Positions 48,911 through 57,719 are shown, numbered from the stretch's first letter. The stretch: 64,000 nt of DNA from Sphingobium sp. JS3065 (GCF_026427355.1 NZ_CP102664.1:3289501-3353500), one strand, 5' to 3'. Made by a program: numbers and translations. Notes: a model not told the origin generated them from the letters alone.

Positions 48911-48945
48911 CCGGTCGAAAAAAGGGTGGCGATGTTTTCGACCGG
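48911..48945. promoter_or_regulatory. 11-bp inverted repeat CCGGTCGAAAA upstream of motA
   Basis: Perfect arms 48911-48921 and 48935-48945, 13 bases apart, about 105 bases upstream of motA. Could be an operator or part of a factor-dependent terminator for the flg operon. Confidence 0.4.
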
Positions 48946-48982
48946 AAACGCTTCCCTTTCAGCCAGTTCGTCCAAAGTGCAG

Positions 48983-49008
48983 CGTGTTCCTGCGAAGGCA
49001 GGAACACG
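48983..49008. repeat. REP-like hairpin, second copy
   Basis: GTGTTCCTGC-gaag-GCAGGAACAC plus one flanking pair, same palindrome as at 19490-19511, just after flgL. It may also serve as the flg operon 3' end. Confidence 0.6.
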
Positions 49009-49027
49009 GGGCGCTTGGGAACTTCGC

Positions 49028-49873
49028 TTATTTGATCAGGTCGAACAGCGTCTGCCGGTTGATCCGGGCAAAGGCGGACTGCGCCGCATCCAACTGGAGC
49101 AGCTTGGCGGAAACCGAGGAAATGACTTCGGTCAGGTCGGTCGCTTCCAGATCGTCGCGCCGTTCCTTGAGGTCGATGTCGACATCCGTGAGGCGCGTGG
49201 CGATCACGTCCAGCCGGTCGCTGCGCACGCCCTGCTTGGTCTGTTCCAGCACGACATGGTTCTGCCCCGCCTTGATGGCGTCCAGCGCGGTGGCGACGTC
49301 GGCGTCGACGCCGCTTTGCAGCGCCGTGATGCTTTGGGCCAATATGGCGTCCAGCGTCATGGGCGTGCCGTTGACCATGATCCCTTCGGACACTTCCTGC
49401 CGCGTGCCGACCACCGCCAGGTTGAGGCCGCGGCTCACCGGAACCAGCACGCTCTGCCCATCGTCGAAGGCGGGGACGCCACTATAGTCTTCCTGGTTTA
49501 GCAGCGAATCGATGGTTGAGCGAATCGTCGTCATTTCCTGGACGATCGCCGTCTTGTCGTTGGTGTTGAGCGATCCGTTGCGGGCGCGGGTCATCAATTC
49601 CTGCGCGCGGGTCAGCAGCGCGTTCATCTCGCCCAGATTGGCTTCGGCCGTGTTGGCGCGGGCCGCGCCCGTGCTGACATTGGACTGCCATGCGGCCTGC
49701 TGCGCCTGCGCCCGGCCGATGTCCGACACCTGCACCCAGGCAAGCGCGTTGTCCGACGGCTTGGTGAGAGTCTTGCCGGTCGAAATGGCGGTCTGGCCAT
49801 CAACAATGTCCTGGGAAAGCTGCTGCTGACGACGGATTTCCGCCAGAAGGGTCTTGTTGGTGATGCCTACCAT
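49028..49873 (-). CDS. flgL: Flagellar hook-filament junction protein FlgL
   Basis: 281 residues from ATG 49873 (MVGITNKTLLAEIRRQQ). Flagellin-like N and C helices (LSQDIVDGQTAISTGKTL ... SFARINRQTLFDLIK region) without a variable middle. Joins hook to filament together with FlgK. Last gene of the flgBCDEFGHIJKL run. Confidence 0.9.
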   Translation of the reverse strand: MVGITNKTLLAEIRRQQQLSQDIVDGQTAISTGKTLTKPSDNALAWVQVSDIGRAQAQQAAWQSNVSTGAARANTAEANLGEMNALLTRAQELMTRARNGSLNTNDKTAIVQEMTTIRSTIDSLLNQEDYSGVPAFDDGQSVLVPVSRGLNLAVVGTRQEVSEGIMVNGTPMTLDAILAQSITALQSGVDADVATALDAIKAGQNHVVLEQTKQGVRSDRLDVIATRLTDVDIDLKERRDDLEATDLTEVISSVSAKLLQLDAAQSAFARINRQTLFDLIK

Positions 49874-49890
49874 GTTCGGTTCCTTGCCCT

Positions 49891-51231
49891 TCAGATGATC
49901 TGCAGGATCGCGTCGACGGTTTCCTTCGCCACCTGAAGGATTTTCGCGCAGCCTGAATAGGCCTGCTGGATGCGCAGCAGGTCCGCCGCCTCCATGTCCA
50001 GGTCGACGCCGCTGACCGTTTCGCGCGCGGCGACGGCCTGGTCGCTGCGGCTCTGCGCCGTGGTCTGTTCCGCCTTGGTGGAGGAGAGGAGGTTGGCGTG
50101 GGTCGCGATCAGCGCGGTCCACCCCTGTTCGACGCTGCCGTTGCCGCGCAATGCGGTCGATACGGTCAGCAGATTGCCGTTCGGCGTGCCGTCCGACGAT
50201 TTGACGGCAAGCTGGGCGGGGGCGCTGATCAGCGCGGTGACGGTTGCGGCGCTGGTTCCGGACAGCAGCGCCGCGCCGGCCGTGCCAGGATTGCCGTCGG
50301 TCAGCCCCTGTCCATGCCAGGCGTTCATATTCGTCACGAACTGCTGCGCCAGCGTGTCCAGGCTGGCGCGGCGATCGGCCACCGTAACGGCGGCGGAAAA
50401 AAGCCCCCCCAGCGCGCCGCTGGTCGGCGCGGCAAGGGCGGTGCCGCCGCTCGTCGCCAGTGTCAGCGTGCCGTTGGCATTGGTGGTGAGCGCCAGGGTG
50501 GTGGCGCTGTCGCCCTGCACCAGCGTCTGCCCGTTCAGCGTCACCTGCGCCTGGTCATGCGCGCCGAAGCTGACGTCGATATTGAGGTTGGACGACAGCG
50601 TGCCCAGCGCCGCGTCGCGGCCATCGAGCAGTTGCGCATAGGCCGAGGTGCCCGGTTGCGCGCGCAACAGGCTGTTGTTGATGTCGGCGAGTGCGGAGAG
50701 CGCCTGATTGATGGTGGTCACGGACGCCTGCGCCTCGGTCGAGATGCCGCTGGACACTTGCGTCAGGTCCGCCGCCGTCTGATTGAAGGCCTGGGCGACG
50801 CGGCTGATGCTGTCCAGCGTCGTCACGCGCAGCGAATTGTCGTTCGGGCTGGCGGCCAGCTTGTCCATATTCTGGAACATGCCGGTCATGAGCTGGCCGA
50901 CGCCGGTTTCCGTGTCGTTCAGCGCCGTTTCCGAATCGGTCAGCCAGCGCATCCGCGCCACCGCGCTGCCAAGCTGCGTGTTGGTGTAGCGCACCGTCGC
51001 GTCGAGATAGGGATCGGTGGCGCGGTTGATGCTCTTGACGTCGGTGCCGCCGAAATTGGCGCGGGAAATATAGACCGCCATGGTCGCGGTGGAGGAACCG
51101 GACTCGACCGTCGTCACCGACCGGCGCGAATAGCCTTCGGTGCTGGCGTTGGCGATATTCTCCGACACTGCCGCCATGGCGGTGCGATAGGCCTTTGTGC
51201 CGGAGGCGCCGATGATGAAGAGGTCGCTCAT
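49891..51231 (-). CDS. flgK: Flagellar hook-associated protein FlgK
   Basis: 446 residues. N-terminal rod-like motif AAVSENIANASTEGYSRRSV and C-terminal QQAYSGCAKILQVAKETVDAIL. First hook-filament adaptor. It overlaps flgJ by ATGA. Confidence 0.92.
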   Translation of the reverse strand: MSDLFIIGASGTKAYRTAMAAVSENIANASTEGYSRRSVTTVESGSSTATMAVYISRANFGGTDVKSINRATDPYLDATVRYTNTQLGSAVARMRWLTDSETALNDTETGVGQLMTGMFQNMDKLAASPNDNSLRVTTLDSISRVAQAFNQTAADLTQVSSGISTEAQASVTTINQALSALADINNSLLRAQPGTSAYAQLLDGRDAALGTLSSNLNIDVSFGAHDQAQVTLNGQTLVQGDSATTLALTTNANGTLTLATSGGTALAAPTSGALGGLFSAAVTVADRRASLDTLAQQFVTNMNAWHGQGLTDGNPGTAGAALLSGTSAATVTALISAPAQLAVKSSDGTPNGNLLTVSTALRGNGSVEQGWTALIATHANLLSSTKAEQTTAQSRSDQAVAARETVSGVDLDMEAADLLRIQQAYSGCAKILQVAKETVDAILQII

Positions 51232-51545
51232 TCCGCCTTATCCGTGGGGCTGGCGGGCGTGGATGCGCCGGTCCTGGCCCCGAACTGGTGCATCAGCATC
51301 TCGGCGATGCCCAGCGTGCCCCGGCCTGCCATGCTGTCGGCGGTACGGGCGTCGGCCATGTCGCGGAATTGATCGGTGGCGCTGGAATCGCTGATGCCCT
51401 CGGCCAGGCTGGCCGAGCGCATCGCGCCCATCATCTGGCGCAGGAAGATCGCCTCGAACTGCTGCGCCGCCTTTTCCAGGCTCGCCTTGCTTTGCGCGCC
51501 GCCCGTCCGGGCCGTCGTTGCCGAGGTCGCACCAATCTGCATCAC
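51228..51545 (-). CDS. flgJ: Rod-binding FlgJ-type protein, no muramidase domain
   Basis: 105 residues that match only the N-terminal rod-binding part of FlgJ (KAAQQFEAIFLRQMMGAMR). The peptidoglycan hydrolase half found in enterobacteria is absent; a separate transglycosylase gene at 60316 probably supplies that function. Overlaps flgI and flgK by 4 bases. Confidence 0.85.
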   Translation of the reverse strand: MMQIGATSATTARTGGAQSKASLEKAAQQFEAIFLRQMMGAMRSASLAEGISDSSATDQFRDMADARTADSMAGRGTLGIAEMLMHQFGARTGASTPASPTDKAE

Positions 51546-52654
51546 AACACCACCAGTTCAGCCTTGAGCGAGCCTGCCTGCTTGAGCGCTTCGAGGATCG
51601 CGACCATGTCCGCGGGGGAGGCGCCGATGGCATTCACCGCCTTGACTATATCGGCCAGAGAGGCGCCACCTTTAAAATTAATCATCGGCCGCTTTTCCTG
51701 ATCGATCGAAATCGAACTGGATTGCTCCACCGCCGTCTGCCCTCGCGAGAAGGGGGCGGGCTGGACGACGCGGGGCGATTCGTTGACGCTGACCGTGATC
51801 TTGCCGTGCGCGATGGCGGCGGGGTGGATCTTCACCGCGCCGTTGATGACGACGGTGCCGGTGCGGGCGTTGACGATGACCTTGGCGGGCGCATCGGCGG
51901 GCAAGACTTCGATATTCTCGATCAGGCCCATCATCATGATGCGGTCGGTCGCGCCCGGCGCTGCGTCGATGGAGACCGAAACCGCGTCCGTCGCCCTGGC
52001 GCGACGATCGCCGAAGGTGCGGTTGATGCCGTCCGCCACGCGCAGGGCGGTGGTGAGGTCGGCTTCCGACAGGTTGAAGGTGAGGGTTGGGGCGGTGTCG
52101 AAGCCGGTGGCGACGGCGCGTTCGACCGTCGCGCCGCCTGGAATGCGGCCCGCCGAGGGAATGTTGACCGACACCTGGCTGCCGTCCGCGCCGGAAACGC
52201 CCAGGCCGCCGACGGCGAGGTTGCCCTGCGCCATGCCGTAAATCTCGTTATCCGCGCCGCGCAGCGGGGTCATGATCAACGTGCCGCCGCGCAGCGACTT
52301 GGCCTTGCCCAGCGCCGAGACGGTGACGTCCAGCCGCTGGCCGGGCTTGGCGAAGGCGGGCAGGTCCGCCGTCACCAGCACCGCCGCCGCGTTCTTGAGC
52401 GCCGGATTGATCCCTGGCGGCAGCGTCAGGCCGAAGCGCGAGACGACGCCCTTCATGCCCTGCGTCGCATAGTCCAGGCTGTCGTCGCCCGTGCCCGCAA
52501 GGCCGACGACGATGCCGTAGCCGGTGAGCTGGTTGGGACGCACGCCCTGGAATGTGCCCAGATCCTTGATCCGCTCCGCATGGGCGGGAGCCGCAAGCAG
52601 CGCGAGCAGGGGGAGGAGGAAACGAAACAGGCGGGTCATGGCGTGCATGTCCAT
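51542..52654 (-). CDS. flgI: Flagellar P-ring protein FlgI
   Basis: 370 residues with signal peptide (LPLLALLAAPAHA). P-ring subunit: ERIKDLGTFQGVRPNQLTGYG at the mature N terminus. Two starts are possible (52654 or the ATG at 52639). One-base overlap with flgH (TGATG). Confidence 0.93.
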   Translation of the reverse strand: MDMHAMTRLFRFLLPLLALLAAPAHAERIKDLGTFQGVRPNQLTGYGIVVGLAGTGDDSLDYATQGMKGVVSRFGLTLPPGINPALKNAAAVLVTADLPAFAKPGQRLDVTVSALGKAKSLRGGTLIMTPLRGADNEIYGMAQGNLAVGGLGVSGADGSQVSVNIPSAGRIPGGATVERAVATGFDTAPTLTFNLSEADLTTALRVADGINRTFGDRRARATDAVSVSIDAAPGATDRIMMMGLIENIEVLPADAPAKVIVNARTGTVVINGAVKIHPAAIAHGKITVSVNESPRVVQPAPFSRGQTAVEQSSSISIDQEKRPMINFKGGASLADIVKAVNAIGASPADMVAILEALKQAGSLKAELVVL

Positions 52655-53439
52655 CAGAAGGGGCTGATCATGGAGAAGAAGCGCTGCAACCAGCCCTGTC
52701 GGCTGGCGCGGGCGATTTCCCCCTTGCCGGTGTAGATGATCTTCGCGTCGGCCACGCGGGTCGATGCGATGCGGTTGTCCGGGCCGATGTCTGCCTGACG
52801 GACGAGGCCGCTGATCTGGATGAATTCGTCGCCGCGGTTGAGCGTCAGCGCCTTTTCGCCCTTCACCAGCATCGTGCCGTTGGGATAGGTCGCTGCGATG
52901 GTCACGGTGATCTCGCCATTCAGGGCGTTGGATTGGGTGGCGGCGCCCTTGCCGGTGAAGGCGTTGCTGCCGCTGGAGCCGATGTCGCTGGCGGAGAATA
53001 GCTTGGAGAGCGGGCCGGTGCTGGGCGGCGTCAGCGCGATGCTGCCGTCGCGGCTGGTGTCGGCGCTGTTGCTCTTGGTCGCCTGCGTCCGTTCGACCAG
53101 CACGATGGTGATGATGTCGCCCACGCTGGTCGCCCGCGCCCCGCTGGTCAGCGGGGTATAGCCCATCGACGCCTGGAAGATCGATCCGTTCGCCGCCGGG
53201 GCGGCAGGAGCGGCAACGACCGAGGGGGCATAAAATTGCCGCTCGGCATCGCGCTTCTTGCCGGCCATGGCTGGGGCGGCGGCGAGGGCGCAGAGCAGGA
53301 CGCCGGCAATTGCCGTTCGTCCTGCGCGAAGTCGAAGGATGCGGCCGACCGAGAGGGAGGCCACTGCGACAGGCTCAGTGGAAGGCTTCGACAGGCTCAG
53401 CCCGAACGCTTGGATGGGGTTATGCATCGTCAGGCTCAC
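52654..53439 (-). CDS. flgH: Flagellar L-ring protein FlgH with repeat-derived leader
   Basis: 261 residues. L-ring core is normal (GSIFQASMGYTPLTSGARATSVGDIITIVL). The first 40 or so residues before the signal helix (AGVLLCALAAAPAMAG) are encoded by intergenic-repeat DNA (53326-53412; the stretch FGLSLSKPSTEPV is a translated repeat). The true start may be later; a lipobox Cys is not obvious. GTG 53439 overlaps the flgG stop by 4 bases. Confidence 0.85.
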   Translation of the reverse strand: MSLTMHNPIQAFGLSLSKPSTEPVAVASLSVGRILRLRAGRTAIAGVLLCALAAAPAMAGKKRDAERQFYAPSVVAAPAAPAANGSIFQASMGYTPLTSGARATSVGDIITIVLVERTQATKSNSADTSRDGSIALTPPSTGPLSKLFSASDIGSSGSNAFTGKGAATQSNALNGEITVTIAATYPNGTMLVKGEKALTLNRGDEFIQISGLVRQADIGPDNRIASTRVADAKIIYTGKGEIARASRQGWLQRFFSMISPF

Positions 53440-54224
53440 AACTGCTGGTTGGCGTATTGGAGCATTTCGTCGGTCGCCTTGATCATCTTGGAATTGACCT
53501 CATAGGCGCGCTGGGTTTCGATCATGTCGACCAGCTCTTCCACGACATTGACGTTCGATGTTTCCAGATAACCGGAGCGGATCGCCCCCCGGCCGTCCAG
53601 CCCAGCGACGCCGACCTGCGGCGTGCCGCTGGCGGCGCTTTCCTTCAGCAGATTGCCGCCCACCGACTGAAGGCCGCCCGGATTCATGAAGCTGGCCAGT
53701 TCGATCTGGCCAAGCTGGGTCGGTTCGGTCTGGCCCTGAAGCGTGGCGGAGACGGTGCCGTCATTGCCGATGGTGATGCTGGTCGCGCCTTCCGGCACGG
53801 TGATCTGCGGGATCAGCGGCAGGCCTTCGCTGGTGACGACGACGCCTTCCGCCGTGGTCGTGAAATTGCCCGCGCGCGTATAGGCGATGGAGCCGTCGGG
53901 CTGCTGCACCTGGAAATAGCCCGACCCCTCGACCGCCATGTCCAGCGTGTTGCCGGTCTGGTTCAGCGTGCCCTGCGCGTTGATCTTGCTGGTGCCCTGC
54001 AACGCGACGCCCGATCCCAGATTGAGGCCGGTGGCGAACTTGTTCTCGCTGTCGCTGTTGGCGCCCGCCGCCACGATCTGCTGATAGGCCAGCGTCTCGA
54101 AATCGGCGCGGTCGCGCTTGAAGCCGGTGGTGTTGACGTTCGCGAGGTTGTTGGCGATCACGCGCATCTTCGTGTTCTGCGCGTCAAGGCCGGTGCGGGC
54201 GACGTGAAGGGCTGCGTTGGTCAT
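53436..54224 (-). CDS. flgG: Flagellar distal rod protein FlgG
   Basis: 262 residues, the usual length, with the rod N motif NNLANVNTTGFKRDRADFE and C-terminal ETSNVNVVEELVDMIETQRAYE. A sigma-54 promoter (54267-54281) lies 43 bases upstream, so flgG can be transcribed separately from flgF. Confidence 0.94.
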   Translation of the reverse strand: MTNAALHVARTGLDAQNTKMRVIANNLANVNTTGFKRDRADFETLAYQQIVAAGANSDSENKFATGLNLGSGVALQGTSKINAQGTLNQTGNTLDMAVEGSGYFQVQQPDGSIAYTRAGNFTTTAEGVVVTSEGLPLIPQITVPEGATSITIGNDGTVSATLQGQTEPTQLGQIELASFMNPGGLQSVGGNLLKESAASGTPQVGVAGLDGRGAIRSGYLETSNVNVVEELVDMIETQRAYEVNSKMIKATDEMLQYANQQL

Positions 54225-54266
54225 GGCTCAAATCTCCGTAGGGCCGTCAGGCTTGCTCATTGAAAA

Positions 54267-54281
54267 GCAAGAGCCGTGCCA
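54267..54281 (-). promoter_or_regulatory. Sigma-54 promoter for flgG
   Basis: On the - strand, TGGCACG-GCTC-TTGC; GG and GC are separated by the required 10 bases. It lies between flgF and flgG. Confidence 0.75.
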
Positions 54282-54291
54282 ATATTAACCA

Positions 54292-55032
54292 TCAATCCAG
54301 GCGCATCAGCGAAGCGCCGCCGTCATCCAACTGCTTGGCGGTGTCGATCATCTTGACCTGGGTTTCCCAGGCGCGGCTGGCCTCGATCATCTGCACCAGC
54401 GCCGATGTGGCGTTGACGTTCGATCCTTCCAGCGATCCGCCGGTCACGCTGGCAAGCGGATCGTCGGGCAGCGCGCCGCCATTCACTTCGCGGAACAGGC
54501 CGTCCGTGCCCTTGGCGATGCTGGAGCCGACCGGGCTGACCAGCTTCAGCTTGTCGACCTGCTGCGGATTGGCGGGGTCGCCGCCCTGCGGCACGCCCCA
54601 GATGCTGCCGTCCCTGGCGATGGAGATGCTGTCCATCTGCGGCAGGGTGATGGGGCCGCCTTCGCCCAGCACGGCCAGGCCGTCGCCGGTGGTCAGCAGG
54701 CCACTGTCCGTGATCTTCAAGTCGCCCCGGCGCGTATAGGCTTCGCCGCCGTCCGGACCCTGCACGGCGAGCATCGCATCGCCGTTCATGGCCACGTCCA
54801 GCGGATTGCCGGTTTCGGTGACCGCGCCTTGCGCCATGTCGGCGGCGACCACCTGTTCGGATGCCTGCGCCCGCGTGTTGAGGCTGTCGCCCTTGATCCA
54901 GCGCGTCTCGGCATTGGCGATTTCGGCGCGGAAGCCGGTGGTGTTGACGTTCGCCAGATTGTTGGAGATCGCCGCCTGCCGCGCCATCGCGCCGCGCATC
55001 GCAGTGAGTGCCGTATTGACGAGCCGGTCCAT
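54292..55032 (-). CDS. flgF: Flagellar proximal rod protein FlgF
   Basis: 246 residues from ATG 55032 (MDRLVNTALTAMRGAMARQ). An upstream in-frame ATG would add residues PFDFAQGERVG, a translated intergenic repeat, so it is rejected. Rod motif NNLANVNTTGFRAE. Contains the usual C-terminal helix. Confidence 0.92.
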   Translation of the reverse strand: MDRLVNTALTAMRGAMARQAAISNNLANVNTTGFRAEIANAETRWIKGDSLNTRAQASEQVVAADMAQGAVTETGNPLDVAMNGDAMLAVQGPDGGEAYTRRGDLKITDSGLLTTGDGLAVLGEGGPITLPQMDSISIARDGSIWGVPQGGDPANPQQVDKLKLVSPVGSSIAKGTDGLFREVNGGALPDDPLASVTGGSLEGSNVNATSALVQMIEASRAWETQVKMIDTAKQLDDGGASLMRLD

Positions 55033-55071
55033 GGGTGAGTCCTGTTCCTTGCGGGTGACCGTTAATCCAAC

Positions 55072-55169
55072 CCGTTCGCCCTGAGCGAAGTCGAAGGGCA
55101 CTGCTGAGGCGGCGCCGAAGCGCTTCGCCTTGCTCAGCGGCGGGCTTCGACTTCGCTCAGCCCGAACGG
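55072..55169. repeat. Inverted pair of TTCGACTTCGCTCAG-type repeats
   Basis: Left copy 55072-55099 and inverted right copy 55142-55169 (28 bases each, differences mostly compensating), with smaller stems between them, separating flgE from flgF. Confidence 0.7.
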
Positions 55170-55176
55170 AAAATTA

Positions 55177-56019
55177 TCAGGTCCGCATGTTGACGATGGT
55201 GGTCGACAGCGTGTTGGCCGCTTCGATCGCCTTCGAATTCGCCTGGAAGTTCCGCTGGGCGGAGATGAGGTTGACCAGTTCTTCGGTGATGTCGACGTTG
55301 GAACGTTCCAGCGCGCCCGAACGAACCGAGCCGAACAGGCCGCTGTTGCCGGTGCCCAGCATCGGCGCGCCGCTGGCGTTGGTGGCGGTCCAGTGGGCGT
55401 CGCCGCTCTGGCGTAGCCCTTCCTGGCTGTTGAAGGCGGCGATGGCGGTCGCGCCCAGATAGGCGGTCGATCCATCGGCATAGACGCCGGTGATCTTGCC
55501 TTCTTCCGACACGCCGACGCTGGTCAACTGGTTGCCGGTGCCGCCATCAGGCCAGTTGGTCGGAATCTTGAGGTCGGTGAGCGACGCGGGAGTGAGCGTG
55601 CCGGTCACGGTAGGCGCGCCGGTCGTCGGATCGAGAGGAATGACCTGAAGCCGGGCGCCGGTGGTGTCGACGACATAGCGGTCTTCCTCGACCGAGAAAG
55701 CGCCGTTGCGGGTATAGCCGATCTGGTCGTCCGCGCTGCGCTTCACCGTGAAGAAGCCTTCGCCGGTGATGGCGAGGTCCAGAGTCTTGTCGGTGGTTTC
55801 AATCGTGCCCTGGGTGAATTGCTGGCTGATGCCCTGGGTGCGGACGCCCTGGCCCGCGACCTGCGTGGTCGTCTGCATCGGTGCGGCGGCGAAGATGTCG
55901 CCGAACACGGCCTTGCTCTTCTTGAAGGCGGTCGAATTGACGTTGGCGACGTTGTTCGCCGTGGTCGACAGGTCGGTCTGGGCGGCCTTCAGGCCGGAAA
56001 GCGAGATGTAAAAGGACAT
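55177..56019 (-). CDS. flgE: Flagellar hook protein FlgE, short form
   Basis: 280 residues with normal N- and C-terminal hook sequences (SLSGLKAAQTDLSTTANNVANVN; ERSNVDITEELVNLISAQRNFQ), but about 120 residues shorter than typical FlgE, so the outer hook domains must be reduced. It is the hook subunit assembled with FlgD. Confidence 0.9.
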   Translation of the reverse strand: MSFYISLSGLKAAQTDLSTTANNVANVNSTAFKKSKAVFGDIFAAAPMQTTTQVAGQGVRTQGISQQFTQGTIETTDKTLDLAITGEGFFTVKRSADDQIGYTRNGAFSVEEDRYVVDTTGARLQVIPLDPTTGAPTVTGTLTPASLTDLKIPTNWPDGGTGNQLTSVGVSEEGKITGVYADGSTAYLGATAIAAFNSQEGLRQSGDAHWTATNASGAPMLGTGNSGLFGSVRSGALERSNVDITEELVNLISAQRNFQANSKAIEAANTLSTTIVNMRT

Positions 56020-56055
56020 GGCGTTGCTCCTTGGGTGAAAGGATACTGGGTTGAA

Positions 56056-56712
56056 TCAGGCGAGAGAAATGGCGTCGGACGGGCTGTAGCTGCCCAATGG
56101 GGTGATGAGTTTCGATGAACTGCCGTCAGCGGGTGACTGGACGGCTGCGATGGTGGCCCAGCTCGCGACGCGGCTGGGGCTGGCGCCGTTGACCTTGATC
56201 TTCAGCGCATCGGTGGCGATGGTGTTTCCGGCTTCGTCCTTGCCGTCCCAATAGAAATTGATGTCGCCCTTGGGCTGATCGCCCAGGTCGATGGTCTTGA
56301 GGACATTGCCGTTGCCGTCGATCAGGTCGACCGAAGCGCCGCTGGTGGGGGCGGCGAAGCTGACCTGGCCCATATATTGGCCGGCGGCGTCCGGCGCGGC
56401 GATATTGCTCTGCACCAGCATGGACTTGCCGATCCAGCTTGCCGCGTCGCCCAAACGGCTGCCGCTCATTTCCGAAGCCAGATTCTTCAGCGTCTGGTTC
56501 ATTTCGGCGATGCCGCTGCTGTTGGTGATGGTCGCCATTTGAGCGACCATCTGCGCGTTATCGACCGGTTCGAACGGATCCTGCGTCTGCATCTGCGCGG
56601 TCAGCAGGCGCAGGAAATCCGCCTGGCCCATTTCCGACTTGCCCGTGCCGACCTTGGCATAGGGGTTATAGACGGACAGGCCCGCGCTGTCGGTGGCGGT
56701 CGTGGTCGTCAT
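56056..56712 (-). CDS. flgD: Hook-capping protein FlgD
   Basis: 218 residues, with MGQADFLRLLTAQMQTQDPFEPVDNAQMVAQ near the N terminus and a C-terminal Ig-like cap domain. Scaffold for hook assembly. Overlaps flgC by ATGA. Confidence 0.93.
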   Translation of the reverse strand: MTTTTATDSAGLSVYNPYAKVGTGKSEMGQADFLRLLTAQMQTQDPFEPVDNAQMVAQMATITNSSGIAEMNQTLKNLASEMSGSRLGDAASWIGKSMLVQSNIAAPDAAGQYMGQVSFAAPTSGASVDLIDGNGNVLKTIDLGDQPKGDINFYWDGKDEAGNTIATDALKIKVNGASPSRVASWATIAAVQSPADGSSSKLITPLGSYSPSDAISLA

Positions 56713-57125
56713 TTGCCGATCCTTATGGTTTCGAGCATCAGGGATTTGGCGGTGTTCAGCACCTGCACGTTGTTCTGGTACATGCGGGCGGTCTCGATCA
56801 TGTCGACCAGTTCCGCGCTGCTATCCACGGCGGCTTCCCATACATCGCCATTGGCGTCGGCCAGCGGATGGTTGGGGTCGTGGCGCTTGGTGGGCTGCGC
56901 ATTGGTGGTGACGACATTCTGGACCTTGACGGTCGAGACGCCGGGGCTGTCGGTGACGGACTGGAACACCGGCTTGATCGCGCGATAGGCCTCCGCCGCG
57001 CTGCCGGTGACATTGCCCGCGTTCGCCATGTTGGACGCGGTGGCGTTGAGGCGCACCAACTGCGCGCTCATGGCGCGGCCAGCGATGTCGAAGACGTTCA
57101 TGGGACCGGAGCCACTCATGCTCAT
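56709..57125 (-). CDS. flgC: Proximal rod protein FlgC
   Basis: 138 residues with LNATASNMANAGNVTG and C-terminal VDSSAELVDMIETARMYQNN. Overlaps flgB and flgD by 4 bases each. Confidence 0.93.
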   Translation of the reverse strand: MSMSGSGPMNVFDIAGRAMSAQLVRLNATASNMANAGNVTGSAAEAYRAIKPVFQSVTDSPGVSTVKVQNVVTTNAQPTKRHDPNHPLADANGDVWEAAVDSSAELVDMIETARMYQNNVQVLNTAKSLMLETIRIGK

Positions 57126-57490
57126 TCTCCCTTCAGGGCGCGGTTGATGGTGTTGATGCGGCCCTCCAGGAAGGAGAGGGTCGTGCGATATTTGACGGCG
57201 TTCTCCGCGAACAAGGTCTGTTCGGTGCTGAGTTCGACGGTATTGCCGTCCAGGCTCGACTGGAGCGGCACGCGGTAACCCATGCTGTCGTCGACAGCCT
57301 GCGACACGTCGGCGGCGGATTTGCCCTGCCGGGTGGTGGCTTCCTTCAGCGCGGACTCGAAATCGATGTCGCGCGCCTTGTAGCCGGGGGTCGAGGCGTT
57401 CGCGATGTTGGACGCGAGCAGGGAGAGCCGCTGCGAGCGAAGCGCCAGCGCCTTTCCATGTATCCCGAACAATCCGTCTTCCAGCGGCAT
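57122..57490 (-). CDS. flgB: Proximal rod protein FlgB
   Basis: 122 residues with SQRLSLLASNIANASTPGYKARD. First gene of the flg operon; transcribed from the sigma-54 promoter about 105 bases upstream. Confidence 0.93.
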   Translation of the reverse strand: MPLEDGLFGIHGKALALRSQRLSLLASNIANASTPGYKARDIDFESALKEATTRQGKSAADVSQAVDDSMGYRVPLQSSLDGNTVELSTEQTLFAENAVKYRTTLSFLEGRINTINRALKGE

Positions 57491-57594
57491 TTCAAATCTT
57501 TCCGTTTTTTCGCCCTGCCGGGCCTAAAACTTCCAATCCAGCCGCCGTTCTCAGGCCTGATGGCGTGAACCGCGGCTGATCCAGTCCGATATAC

Positions 57595-57609
57595 GCAAAA
57601 GCCGTGCCA
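57595..57609 (-). promoter_or_regulatory. Sigma-54 promoter of the flgB operon
   Basis: TGGCACG-GCTT-TTGC on the - strand, same spacing as the other three sites in this region. Confidence 0.8.
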
Positions 57610-57674
57610 ATTTGCGTGGGTGACGCATCGGCAAGGCGGAAATGGCGGAAATCCGGGGGGTCGCATGGGCATTA

Positions 57675-57719
57675 CGGCAAGGGCGGCAGAAATTTGCCGG
57701 TCGGTGGCAGGGCTTTGCC
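57675..57719. promoter_or_regulatory. Candidate enhancer (FlbD-type) sites
   Basis: Between the flgB promoter and the divergent stator gene lie CGGCA repeats forming CGGCA-N6-TGCCG (57684-57699) and GGCA-N6-TGCC (57706-57719), 75-110 bases upstream of the sigma-54 box: the spacing expected for an enhancer-binding activator. Confidence 0.4.
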
